Part shown: positions 1 to 11,963 of the stretch, in pieces
Numbering within the stretch: position 1 is the first letter of the stretch
Layout: the number at the start of each line of letters is the position of its first letter
NCBI RefSeq assembly: GCF_000002985.6
Contig: NC_003279.8
Location: forward strand, 13,516,001 to 13,580,000
DNA: 64,000 bases
Direction of reading: 5' to 3'
Source of the DNA: Caenorhabditis elegans
Lineage: Eukaryota; Nematoda; Chromadorea; Rhabditida; Rhabditidae
Made by a program: the position numbers and the translations under genes
Notes under the pieces: model-generated
Told to the model about the DNA's origin: nothing
Seen by the model: the letters and a program-made list of their open reading frames with translations, nothing else
The model's database searches: none

Positions 1-99
1 AAACTACAGTTTTTCTCAGCCTCACTCAAAATTTTCCGCCTGTAGATTAAATGTGAACGTTTTCGTTGTAAAAAATACGATTTAAAACGGAAAAATCGT

Positions 100-2860
100 T
101 GAAAATTGTTTAATTTGACTACAAACTACAAAAAACTAAGCCTCAACCAATCTCAAATCATAGTTTGGTTGAGGCTCACACTACAAACTACAGGTTTTTT
201 GTAAGCCTCACTCAAAATTGTTCATCAAAATAACTGAAATAAAATGGTTTTTGTTGTGAAAACCACGTGAAAATTGTAAAATTTGACTACAAACTACAAT
301 TTTCTCACCATCATTTTCTTGCAGGTTTCCGACATTCAATGGAACAATTGGACATGCATCAACCCCCAGTGCTTCGGTGAAATCCGTACAACTCCAGATT
401 TTCGTGATATTCGTGAAGTACACGGACACACGGCAAATTGTCCACCGCCCGACGAAATTCAAATCGCCGTTCGCATCGCCGTCTACGACACCCGTCTTCT
501 CGCCGAATTCACCGATACTCCGTTGGAAAATCTGTATTTCGGTGCAGTTGAGAGGCTTAAAATCGATTGCGCCGATGGTTTTGTGCTATTCCCACCGTTT
601 GAGGTCGTGAAATCCACGTTGGAAGATCATCGGCACAATAAGATTTATCGAAAGCGATTTGAGATGCAAAATTTACGCGATAAACAGCGGAAAATGAATA
701 TGACACCGGATGAGGTGGTTTTTGCTGAGAATACGTCTGGAATGATTCGGTTTCGAAGGACTAAACCGTTTCCGATGGTACTGTGAACAGAAAAACGGAG
801 AAAAATAGTGCAGAAAACCCTTTAAAACCCGCAAAAAAAATTGGTGAGGCTCAGAGAATCTTGTAGTTTGTAGTCTCTGGGCCTCAACCAATATTTATTA
901 TAGCGATTTTTTTTCGGTTTTCGAATAGATTTTGGTTTTTTTTCACTTTTTTCCTATAAAATTCGAAAAATATAGATAAATTTTGCTTGTTTTGCACAAA
1001 AAAGTGTTTTTTTGCGCAAAAAACCCCATGAAGCACACGAAAAAATTTGGTGAGGCTCAGAGAATTGTGTAGTTTGTAGTCTCTGAGCCTCAACCAATTT
1101 TCTTTATTTTTTTCTTGGAAAAAAGGTGAAAAATAACAGTTTTCTCAGCAATTTTTTTGCTATTTATCACAATTTCTGCATTTGCATCAGAAAATCGAAT
1201 GGTTGAGGCTCAGACTACAAACTACACTTTTTCATAGCCTCAACCACCACAAAAAATTCAATTTTTCGGAGTTAACTTTGCTAAAATTACGCCATTTTCA
1301 CCTAAAAATTGGAAAAAAAATTCATGTTATTGGCTACAAACTACAATAACCTTTTGGTGAGGCTCTCAAATTTTGTAGTTTGTAGTGTCTGAGCCTCAAC
1401 CAAATTTAATTTTTTGATTGAAATGGTTGAGGCTAAGCGCATATTGTAGTTTGTAGTGTATTTTCACGAATACGGACTCATTTTTCTCAGGTTTTCTTGA
1501 AAAAAAAAATTTTTTAAGCTAAAAAACGGGACAAAAATTAGGTTTTATTTAGAATATGGTTGAGGTTATCAAATGTTGTAGTTTGTAGTCTGATAGCCTC
1601 ACCCAATTAATCTGGTTTTCTCAGAATTTTCTCGAAAATCGCTCGAAAACGGTGAAATCCGGTATTTTTTTAAAATAAAAAATCACAGTGTTTCATAGAT
1701 TTACAAAATATGGTTGAGGCTCTTCGATTTTGTAGTTTGTAGTGGGTGAGCCTCAACCAAAAATTACCGAATTTTCACGAAAACTGGCGCAATTTTCTCG
1801 GATATTCATGATTTTTAACCCAAATTGTCACTAAAACATAGTTTTTCGTCGAAAAAGAGACTACAAACTACACATTTTTCAAGCTATATAAACAATTAAA
1901 AATTTGAAATATGGTTGAGGCCATCATAGTTTGTAGTTTGTAGTATGAGCCTCAACAAAAAAAACAGTTTTAAAAAAATGTTAAATAGCACTTTTAAAAC
2001 ATGAAATTTTCAATTAAAACAGCGGAAAATTCGAATTTTTTGGATTTTTTTCCAATATTAATCCGTTAAAAAAAAACTAAAAAGCACACTACAAACTACA
2101 CCAGCTTCACCCAAAAAATCCGTTTTTTCAGTCAATCTGCAACGTTTGTGGAGAGGAAATTTCGAGCACAAATCTTCCGTCACAAGATCAACTGATTTCT
2201 CATTATATGTATACACATGGACGAAGAATGACTATTGAGAGATATGAATTCAAGGATGTTAACACTTTTGAGGTACTGTAATTCTGGAAAAAAAACCTGA
2301 ATTTCACAGAAAAATTGGCAAAAAGTCGACGTTTTAACTGAAAACTAGAAAAAATTTGACAAAAATCGCTTAATTTTCATTAAAAAACGAAATTTCTGAC
2401 GTATTTTCACCTAAAAAGAGCAAAAAAAGGCTTCAAACTACAACATTTTGAGTGAGGCTCAGATTTTTGTGTAGTTTGTAGTCTACGCGTAATTCCACTT
2501 GGATTGTCAATTATTGCATTTTTTTTTTGAAAATATAGTTTTTGGAGAAAAAATTTAAATAATTATTTACTGTTTATAGTGAATTTTTAGAAATAGTTAA
2601 GGCTATCAGGCTTTTGTAGTTTGTAGTCACTTGGCCTTTTTGGGTGAGGCTCAGACTACGAACTACAAAATCTATGAGCCTCAACCAAAAACTCTTTGTG
2701 GTTGAGGCTGAAAACATTTGTAGTTTGTAGCCTACAGACAATTTTTGTTCTACTTCCCCTAAGTTAATGTTTAAAAAAACAACAATTTCTCACAGGAAAC
2801 TTCAAAAAATTCCGAATTTTCTGTAGTTTGTAGTCAAATTTCCTTCTAAAGCAATCATTT
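100..2860. repeat. ZIM-3-type pairing-centre cassettes, first block
   Basis: Introns of the FLYWCH-like gene hold about ten copies of GGTTGAGGCT or its complement AGCCTCAACC, paired with TGTAGTTTGTAGT or its complement. Clear composite cassettes lie near 150-190, 830-895, 1040-1100, 1195-1245, 1345-1405, 1425-1465, 1710-1760 and 2640-2730. Spacing between the 12-mer and the core is about 8-15 bases. The exons 325-777 and 2132-2272 contain none. Confidence 0.9.
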
Positions 2861-5800
2861 TTACAGCAATACCTACGAGAGCTCAATTCAATGGGAAAAT
2901 ATAAATTCAAACGAATGGGATTAGCAGATGAGAATATGTTCTATTTGTGCTCACACGACGATCGGCTCAACAAAACCGGAATCGGTCGAGCCACACGTCT
3001 TCAGCAACAGAGTTGTCATTGTACAGCGTTTATACGCGTTTTTGATTGGAGGGTTCGTTGGAAATTAAATAATTTAAACTACGAACAAATTACAAAAAAA
3101 AGTGTATGCTTTTATTTAATTTTTTTAAAAATCGGAATTTTTTCCTACAAAAACGTAATATATACATCCTGAAAGAAACAAAACATTAGATTTTTCATTT
3201 CTAAAAAGACATTGATCTAGTTTTTTTTTGCAGTACAATTAATTTCTACATTCTACATTCTGAAATAAAATTATTCGTTTAAAATCTCGAAAAATTCACA
3301 CTTTGAGGCTGCAAGACTAATTTTCGAAGATCCAATAGCTTTATAAAATTGGCCATTTATCGTCAAAAATTTGACTCGAAACTGTCTAAATCATGCAAAA
3401 TACATACTTTTCTATTGTTTTATCAATTATTTTAACACTTTAAAATTTAATTTAGCTATAAAATGGCGAAATTGTTGAAGTTTTCACAAAAGACTGCTGG
3501 TCTGGCAAGAATAGGGGTGCAAGACTATTTCCGTATGTTCTCTATTAGTCTTGCATGCAATACTAATAGAGGCTGCAGCAAGACTAATTTTCGATTGGTC
3601 CGTAGGGGTGCAAGATTAATAGAGGAAATACGGTATATATAATATCATTGAAAAATCATAACACGCACACTATTAATTATTTGCATAGCTGAGGTTGTAG
3701 TTTGTAGCCAATCAATTTTATTCTGTGTAGTTTGTAGTGTTTATAGCTAGAATTTGTAGTTTGTAGTGTGCGATATTAAAGCTTGAAATATTGGTTTTGT
3801 GACACAGCGTTGAATTTTTTTGAAAAAGATATATCGATATTCAAAAACAATTTTCATTTAAAAACAATTTATTCACGTTTTCAAAAAAAATCGAAAATAT
3901 GGTTGAGGCTCACAATCAGACAGTATTGTAGTTTGTAGTCTAGCAATATTTGAATTTTTCAGATCAAGGGTGTTATAAAAAAATTAATTGAAAAATTGAA
4001 ATTTCCCAGAAAATCGAAAAACTGAAAAAAAATTAACACTTTAATTCCATTAGAATATATAAAATTAAATTTTTTATAATTATATAAATATGTAATTTTC
4101 TTCTAAAAATCGATATATGGGAAATTCGAAGAAATATTGGAAAAACGAACGATAGATTAATAACAAAAATCAAAATTTTCGATTTTTCGAAAAATCGATT
4201 TTTTTTCAAAAAAAAAATCAAAACTAAAAAACGAAGAGTATTATTTCAGATCGTCTCAAAACGTGAAGGTGCTACAGTAACAATAGACTATTGTCTTGAA
4301 CATCAACAACATGGCTATGACCTCGAACCACGACATTTTGGCCCACGTAGCGCCACTAATTCTCGAGGACTCCCCGTCGCAAAAGATTACGTTGATTATT
4401 ATACACCTGAGCAATATATTCGAGAAATCGATGAACGACGTCATCGAACTCAAAAATTGAATGATGAAGTGGCAGCTGAAAGATTATCGATTAAACGACC
4501 TGTTGAAGTGAAGAATTATGTACCGCCCGGCAGGTTACGATCACTTTTTGGTACACGGGCTCTGGCTCCGCCACTTGCCGCTCAACTTGCCGCTGGAAAT
4601 ACTCATCCTTATGTTGATGTTTATGGTAATACCAGCCGTGGACGGCACCTCCGGCGCGGCCCCCGACTTCTGGGGCTCAAAACTAACTTTTTCTGAAACT
4701 ACCGTAACCCTACAGTATTCCTACGGTACCACTATTGTACCACTACAGTACCCCGACTATATCCCTACACTAACCCCAACTCACTATCCCCACAGAAGCC
4801 AAAACTTCACAGACTACAAAGACTACATAGACTACAAACTATGGACAAACGGAATAAGCGCTTTATATATAGTAAATGATATTGAACATGATTGTTTTGA
4901 AAGAAATGTGTAGTTTGTAGACCATTTTGGACGGAAATTATTAATGTTTTAATTTTAAAGAATTCGAAAAAGTATAGTTTGTAGTATCCACTAAAACTTT
5001 GAAATTTTGGAACTAAAAACTACAAGAAAAGTTTCGTTGAGGCTCACAATTAATTGTATTTTGTAGTATGTGAGCCTCACCCATTTTGGCAAAATTTTGA
5101 ACCCGCATGAGTTTATTCGTTAAAATTCAAAATTCGCGTGGTTTTTGCCAATTTTTCAATCACTTAGCCACATGGATTGCACTACAAACTACAAAGTTGA
5201 ATTGGTTGAGGCTAACAAATTTTGTAGTTTGTAGTCTGAGCCTCACCCATTTTTCAAAAAAAAAAAATCTCAAAGTATTAACAATAAGCGTGGATTAGTC
5301 TATTCTTTGCAACAAAAATGTTTTTAGAAATTGGACTACAAACTACAAAATACAAGTTTAAAAAATCTAGATTTTTTTAGAAATTTAAAATTTTGAAAAG
5401 CCACGTGGCTACAAGAGTGACTACAAACTACAAACCACATTTAAATTTCACAATATTCAGGACGCTGCGGCTTTCCTGTTTGTAGTTTGTAGCTAGTTGC
5501 TGGATTTTTAGAAAATTTTTAGCAATCGATTAAAATATTCTGAATTGAAAATTAAAATGTTCTGTATTTTTTGTAGTTTGTATAGTTCGAAGGTTTTTAA
5601 ATTACCTTAAAAATTGAAACGATATAGTTTTCTATAGTTTGTAGTTAGAAGCCCTAATTTCACAATACATATTAAAAATTGCAACAAAAAAAATTGTTGT
5701 TATAGTTTGTAGTTTGTAGTTTGTAGTATTCAAATATTTCAGCCGTAGATCCACTTCCACGCCAGTCACGTCAAAAGTTCCGTCAACCAATACGAACAGC

Positions 5801-8800
5801 GTACCCAAAAGCTCAAGAACAAGCTCCTGCAGCAGCAGCAGCACCAACGTCAATTGAACAATCTGAACCTGCTGGAACATCAAGACAAACTGAGACAGAG
5901 ACGGAGGATTTATCAATTCCACCGCCACGTATCTATATTACACAAAAACCATTCACACGATTAACCGAACGACAGAATTTTAAGGTAAAAGTTATTATTA
6001 TTATTAAATACGTTTATTGCAAATAAACGTGAAAATAAGAGAAAAAAAAGAGGAAAACATATATAAATTATATTGAATATTGTGGAATAATACAGAAAAG
6101 TGTGAACGGATTGAGGCCTTGTTACATATTAGGTTGGTCAAAAAGTCTGCAAAATTCGTATGTTTCTTCATTTCTCAGCGTTAACTCGTTATTTTCCATT
6201 CTGTTTTTTTATTTGTATAGTACGTAATGTGCATGTTTAATACATTTGAAAAAACTTTTGGGTGCTGTTCAAAATTACCGAGAATTTGCTCGCCGAAGGT
6301 CACACTCTCCGAGGGGTTTTTCTGTATGGGTTCCCCCAAGACTGCAATTGCAACGAAGCTCGTCGTAACATGTGTGCAGTGTTAGGCAATAACTCGGTCA
6401 CCTATAATACCATAAAGTTTTGGTTCGAAAAGTTCACGAAAAAGAACTACAATCTCGATGATGAACCAAGATCCGGTCGGTCTCGTTTGGCTATCAATAA
6501 GGATAATTCGAGAGCCCTGGAAGATGATCCAAGAGCAACGAACCGCAAACTTTCTGCGACTCTCAAGCATCCCCAAAGAATCATCATCAACCATCTCCAC
6601 GAAACCGGAAGGGTAGAAAAGTTCGGTCAACTCGTTCCTCACAATTTGTCCGATTCTCAGAAAAATTGTTTTGTGACCTCTCTTTTTCGCTGCTCACTAG
6701 GAAACGAACGACGGACTGGATTAAGTATATTATTACTGGAGATGATAAATGGGTATTGTATGTTAACTATACCAGAAAGAAACAGTGGGTTTCGGTCGAG
6801 GAAACCATGAAACCTGACCTCAAAGGGGAACTTCACGAGAAAAAGTGCTTCTCTCAATTTGGTGGGACAGTAAGGGTGTAATTTTCCGAGGGCTTTTTCC
6901 AGACTCCGTTACAATCAACGCTGGCCTATACTCTATTCAATTGGAAAAGATGGTCCGTGCTCATCGATTACATCACCCTAGAGAATCAAAATTGTGGCTG
7001 CTCTATGGCAACGCAAGACCGCATACAACTTTGAGGACCCGCCAGAAGCTCCAGACACTCGGAATCCAAGTTTTGTCTCACCCACCGCATTCGCCGGACT
7101 TGACTCCTACTGACTACCATTTGTTCCGCTCTCTCCAGAATCACCTTACGGGGCAGAAGTTTCATGATTGAAAGGTCGTCGAAACGTGGTGGGACGACTT
7201 CTTTGCCTCCTAATCTCAGGAGTTCTGTGCGCAGGGTATTGCTCAACCCTCGTTGGGTTGGCAAGAAGTCATATACACTAATGGTGAATATATTACCCAT
7301 TGAATCTCGTTCGCTTTGAATAAATACTCTCTCCAAAAAATAATTCAAAAAGTTGCAAAGACTTTTTGACCAACCTAATAACTTTATCATTTATTAATGT
7401 GTCCAAAAAATAGGGATAAAGTCTGTGTCTGATGAACGAAAGTTAAGAATGATTGCTTTTTGCAGGGTTTACTATAGCAGTTGTGTAATAGTTGTGTAGT
7501 TTGTAGTCTGAGCATATTCAGGAAAATTGGAAAAAAAAGGTTTAATTGAATAAAACAAAGAAATTAGAAAATTGGTTGAGGCTAGACGGAGAGTGTAGTT
7601 TGTAGCCGTTAGCCTCTACCATCAGAATTTTCGATTTTAGTGCATTTTATGTTAATTTAAAACAAATTTTCACTAATTTTCACTAAAAAAGAATCAAAAT
7701 ATCGGTTTTTAATACAAATCGAATAATTGGTTGAGGCTGAACCGTTAATGTAGTTTGTAGTGTGAGCCTCTACCAACACTTGTTTTGTCTTCTTTAATTC
7801 AATTTCATGCATTTTCCGTTATTCTACTGCGAAAATAAACGTTCATTGACGAAAAATTGATTTTCCGGTTGGTTGAGGCTAAGACTACAAACTACACATT
7901 TTGTATAGCCTCAACCACTATAAAATTCGGAAAAATCTCATTAAAAATTTTCGAAGAAATTTTCAATTTTTCGGGAAAATAGTGCAAAACAGTGGTCCCA
8001 TGCTACAAACTACAAACTACAAACTACAAAACTTGCACAACCTGAAAATAAGCCAACCCATAAAAGCCACGTGGCAGTTTTTTACGAAAAGACTTTCTAA
8101 ACACTCAAGTGATGCCGAAATATTTTTTGTTTTGTAGTTTGTAGTTTGTAGTTTCAGCCACGATTTCAGTTGATGCTTAGGCTACAAACTACAAGATTAA
8201 CAAGAAACCACGTGTATTTTTCGTGTTTACATATTTAATACGAAATTTTCGATTTTTCAAATAAATTTTGTTGAAAACTAAGTTAGTTTCGGTTATCATT
8301 TGTGTAGTTTTTGAAGCGGATTTTTAAAAAGAGTTTTGTAGTTTATAGACACATGCTCGACCACAAACTACAAAAAAAAACACTACAAACTACAAACTAC
8401 AACCCTATCTATTTTCCAGGATATATACACATTCAACGCAGTCTGTAAAGTTGAAGATATGTGTATGTCACTTTTGAATCGCCTCCAAGATTGTCAAAAT
8501 CCACGTGTCGCCCTCGGATATCGAGAGAAAATTGCGGCGATCGTTCGTAAATCGACAACGGATCCGGGATTGTGTGACGAGAAAAGTGTAGAGGAAATTG
8601 AAAAGTCATGGGTACTTCAGAAACCGATTAGAGGACGTCCCAGGAAGAGGGTGAAGCTGGAAAATGGACAAGAAGACGGTGGAGGAGATTTGGATGAAGA
8701 TGATGATGTTGTAATGGATGATTATGAAGATGGAGAGGAGAATGGGGATAAGAAGATGTATGTGTGTGAAAATGTGTAGTTTGTAGTTATATCACATTTT

Positions 8801-10137
8801 ATTTAGAAAAAAATTACAAATTTCCACTGAAATTTTACGTTAAAAATCATAAAAATCCGAGAAAAATGGGCCAATTTTCGTTAAAATCCGGCAATTTTTG
8901 GCTGAGGCTCACACTACAAACTACAAAATCTGATAGCCTCAACCATATCTTAAATTTTCATTTTTGGTTGAGGCTCACACTACAAACAACAAATTTTTTA
9001 GCCTCAACCAATTTTAAATTTTCAATTTTGGTTGAGGCTCACACTACAAACTACAAATTATGATGGCCTCAACCATATCTTAAATTTTCAATTTTGGTTG
9101 AGGCTCACACTACAAACTACAAATTATGATGGCCTCAACCATATTTCAAATTTTTTAATTGTTTGTACAGCTTGAAAAATGTGTAGTTTGTAGTCTCTTT
9201 TTTCGACGAAAAACTATGTTTTAGTGAAATTTTACGTTACAAATCGTAAAAATCAGAGAAAATTGAGCTAATTTTCGTTAAAATTCGGCAAATTTTGGTT
9301 GAGGCTCACACACTACAAACTACAAAATCGAAGAGCCTCAACCATATTTTGTAAATCTATGAAACACTGTGATTTTTAATTGGAAAAATACTGGATTTCA
9401 CCGTTAAATTCTCAGAAAAAAAAATTCTGAGAAAAACATATTAATTGGGTGAGGCTCAGACTACAAACTACAACATCTGATAGCCTCACCGATTTTTTAC
9501 CGAAATTTTCAATTCGACAAGGAAAACGTATTTTTGAAGAATTTTTGAGTTTTTTGCCAATTTTTCCATTCAAAAATTCATAAATTTTACAAAAACACAC
9601 GAAAACCTTTCAAAAATGAGTCGGTAATCATGAAAATGCACTACAAACTACGATATGCGCTTAGCCTCAACCATTTTAATCAAAGAATCAAATTTGGTTG
9701 AGGCTCAGAGACTACAAACTACAAAATCCGATAGCCTCAACCATTTTACTAATTTTCCGACACCCTTCTTAAAACTTGAACTTTTGTGTGAAAGTATTTT
9801 GAAAATTGGTGAAAAAATGGAAAAATGATACTACAAACTACAATAGTCTCTACCAAATTCACAAAAGGCTCACACTACAAACTACAAAATATTCAACAAT
9901 GTTATTTTTTGCAGAACCGCTTCCCGCAGATCCGAATCTCCAAAACCAGCATCATCATCATCAGAGCCACCACCCCCATCAACAACAGAAGAAGCATCCA
10001 CGTCATTGGCTGACGAGTTGCCACGTGTCACTCGTGAAGAATCCACGTCATCAAATACTTCTGGCCACGTGGCAGGTGACGTCACAACGAGAAGCGGAAG
10101 AGCACGAAAACCACCGGCACGACTACTTGATGATTGA
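325..10137 (+). CDS. FLYWCH/C2H2/AT-hook multi-domain DNA-binding-type protein, 5' end outside window
   Basis: Visible exons are 325-777, 2132-2272, 2867-3052, 4250-4625, 5743-5984, 8420-8757 and 9915-10137. Phases join without a break to give 652 residues, and the phase-0 acceptor at 324 means more exons lie upstream. Visible residues 5-38 resemble a FLYWCH finger (W-T-C, a second Cys, then H-G-H). Residues 154-180 hold a C2H2-like C-x2-C...H-x4-H. Exons 3-4 contain Cys/His-rich text (YLCS, SCHCTA, DYCLEH) like an unnamed metazoan domain found in transposon-derived genes. Residues 537-540 are an AT-hook core (RGRP) before an acidic run, and the protein ends in a basic RSGRARKPPAR segment. 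I infer a nuclear chromatin or DNA-binding protein; the target is unknown. Exon 3 uses a weak donor (GTTCGT). A possible AATAAA lies at 10355. I do not recognise the locus name. An exon-1 stop at 784 could end an alternative short form. Confidence 0.72.
5180..5260. repeat. textbook example of a composite cassette
   Basis: Within about 70 bases this shows the complete unit: ATTGGTTGAGGCT, then eight bases, TTTGTAGTTTGTAGT, then GAGCCTCACCCA in inverted orientation. It is preceded by an inverted core ACTACAAACTACAAA. The outer 12-mers converge on the core, so the unit is an interrupted inverted repeat. Confidence 0.9.
6129..7378 (+). mobile_element. mariner-family DNA transposon, non-autonomous remnant
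   Basis: A 1250-bp element lies in intron 5 of the FLYWCH-like gene. The left end reads TTAGGTTGGTCAAAAAGTCT and the right end is its inverted copy, with TA on each side (6127-6128 and 7379-7380) as the duplicated target. Ends, length and target are those of Tc1/mariner elements of the mariner branch. It is inserted in the same orientation as the host gene. Confidence 0.95.
6262..7171 (+). pseudogene. mariner transposase, inactivated
   Basis: Transposase-like translation is spread over three frames: 6262-6700 (N-terminal helix-turn-helix part, with the W-F-x-K-F motif), then about 6700-6860 in another frame (TGDDKW, first catalytic Asp region), then 6845-7171 in a third. The family uses a D,D34D triad. 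Here the second Asp, normally in a D-N-A-R-P-H motif, is Gly (Y-G-N-A-R-P-H), while the third (S-P-D-L-T-P-T-D) is kept. Two or more frameshifts plus the lost catalytic residue make this copy dead. Its ends could still be mobilised in trans by a related active transposase, which is inference. Confidence 0.92.
7495..8400. repeat. pairing-centre cassettes downstream of the mariner
   Basis: Copies of the 12-mer lie near 7570, 7730 and 7870, with cores near 7590, 7750 and 7885. The core alone then occurs as tandem runs (ACTACAAACTACAAACTAC) near 8000-8030, 8130-8155 and 8380-8400, just before the exon that starts at 8420. Confidence 0.88.
8870..9910. repeat. dense cassette array in intron 6 of the FLYWCH-like gene
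   Basis: Four head-to-tail copies of a roughly 65-bp unit (GGTTGAGGCTCACACTACAA, core, then inverted 12-mer) start near 8900, 8966, 9030 and 9096. Further cassettes lie near 9298, 9447, 9640 and 9695. Flanking sequence between 9160 and 9400 resembles, in inverse orientation, the block near 1670-1880 (shared words such as AACACTGTGATTTTTAAT), so a larger segment was duplicated in inverted orientation. Confidence 0.88.
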
Positions 10138-11384
10138 GCCAGAAAGCAGATGTGCTCTATTGATAAATTTCTGAATTTTTATTATTTTCGCCTTCTCTCT
10201 CTCTCTGTTAATGATAATTATTAATTTTTTTGAAGATAAAACGTTTTTTCACAAAAATCATTTTAAACTTGAAATGAAATAATATTTATTGCTGTACAAA
10301 AAATGTGGATATCGAAGAAAAAACAATTCGTTACTAGAAAAAACATGTGATATGAATAAAAAGAGCATCGATGATTTGCCACGTGGCCGAGTTTTCTAAT
10401 TTTCTCGGTCACGTGGCGTGATTATTGTGATAAATTGGTTGGAAACAGTGAAAATGTGTGGAAATTGCATATTTTATGAAATTTGAATTTTTTTTAAAAA
10501 ATTAGTTTTTCGAAAAAAATTTTGTTATTATATTTTTGAAAAAAAAAATTTTTTTAATTTTTTGAAACTAAACTTACAGAAATTTCCTTAAAACGTAATC
10601 TATTGCAATTTTAAACGGAAATTTCAATAGGTATAACGAAATTCAGCTAGGTGGCCGAGAAAATAGGAAAACTCGGAAAATAGGAAAACTCGGCCATCGA
10701 TTTTTTTTTCGCGGCTACATGGCAAATTAATGATGTTTTATTTCGAATTTTGAACAAAATATGGAATTTTCACGTTGGAATAATAATTTTAACAAGGAAA
10801 CAATAAAAAATTAGGAAAAAAAAGTTTTTTTTCAAGAATTTTCAAATAAAACTTTTTTTTGATATTTTTGAAACAAATTTTTAAATTTTCTGAAACTAAA
10901 ATTACAGAAATTTCTTTTAAAACTTTCATGAATTTCTGTTTTGAACGAAAATTTCAATCGGTAAATCGAAATTCTGCTAGGTGGCCGAGAAAATAGGAAA
11001 ACTCGGCCACCGATTTTTTTTTCGCGGACACGTGGCCTATGAACCCTTTTTTCGATTTTTTTAAAAACAAAATAAGGAATATTTATGTTAGAATATTAAT
11101 TTTAACAGGAAAACAATAAAAATTAGAAAAATGTCGTTTTAAAGAATTTTCAAAAACAATTTTTTTTAAAATTTTAAAAATTTTCCTGGAAATTCATAAA
11201 TACAGTCTTGCTCTCTAGGGCTAAATTTTTCGAGAAAAATAACTATAATTCAGTTTAAAAATCGGAAAAAAAATATTAATTTTTTGTTTCAAGGTGCATT
11301 TTAAAAATTGAAAAAAAAGTAATTTCCCGCAAATTTAAGCCATTTTCAACCAATTTTCCAGTAGAAAACCTCTAAATTCTTCCC
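10138..11384. repeat. convergent intergenic gap with a tandem duplication of about 330 bp
   Basis: Between two convergent stop codons. Two diverged copies of one segment lie at roughly 10560-10800 and 10890-11115. Both contain GGTGGCCGAGAAAATAGGAA followed by its inverse AACTCGGCCA, so each can form a short hairpin, and both end in a CGCGGNNACRTGGC word. A related shorter hairpin with CACGTGGCCGAG lies at 10380-10415. The rest is AT-rich and I see no gene in it. Confidence 0.7.
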
Positions 11385-11963
11385 TCAATTCCTCTTCCTC
11401 GGCACATTTAACTTCACAACTCGCTGAGCACCTCCATTTTCCACCAAATTCGTCGAATTTTTCCGAATATTGATTTTTTGTTTTTGCTTCTGGTGTCCGC
11501 CTTCTGCTTTTTTTAATTTTACACGTTCGGCTTTTGATTCTTCTCTTTTTTCAGCTTTGTGACGATTTTTTTCCTCCATTTCCGATGCTCGAATATCTTT
11601 TTTCGCAAATCGCCTTTTTCGTTTTCCACATTTTTTATTTGAATTTTCAGGATTTCCACTTGGATTTCCTGACTGTGGGGTATGTGGACGATGAAATATG
11701 GATTTCAAGATGAAGACGAGAAGCTGAAAATGAAATGGTTGAGGCTTACACTACAAACTACAATGTTTAGAAACTTTTTGAAATTCAAAGTTAGAAAGTT
11801 ACTCAAGTTACTTGCGTTATTTTTGGAAAACATCCTAGGCTAACTGAAACTTATAGAACTACAAACTACAAACTACAAACTACAAACTTCAAAAAATCAC
11901 CATTACTGCACAGAGGAGTAAAACAGGCACAATGTACACGTCATACACTTTTGGAAGCAACAT
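11385..11963 (-). CDS. small single-pass membrane protein with a highly basic tail
   Basis: Two exons, 11907-11963 (ATG at 11961-11963) and 11385-11723, join in phase to give 131 residues. The splice falls inside the hydrophobic segment, which supports the model: residues about 10-26 (I-V-P-V-L-L-L-C-A then L-L-V-F-I-L) form one transmembrane helix or uncleaved signal anchor. The remaining hundred residues are rich in Lys, Arg, Glu and Gln with low complexity and no recognisable domain. The following intron lies between donor GTAATG and acceptor TTTTCAG. It converges with the FLYWCH-like gene. No family is recognised; a membrane-tethered basic peptide is all that can be said. Confidence 0.62.

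Noticed and set aside
8870..9900. Regularly spaced repeats resembling a CRISPR array
   Set aside because: Eukaryotic context, spacers are short and repetitive, and the repeat is a dispersed inverted-repeat cassette found all over the window.
9882..10085. Asp/Ser-rich minus-strand frame
   Set aside because: Antisense of the last exon of the FLYWCH-like gene, whose plus-strand frame is in phase with the preceding exon.
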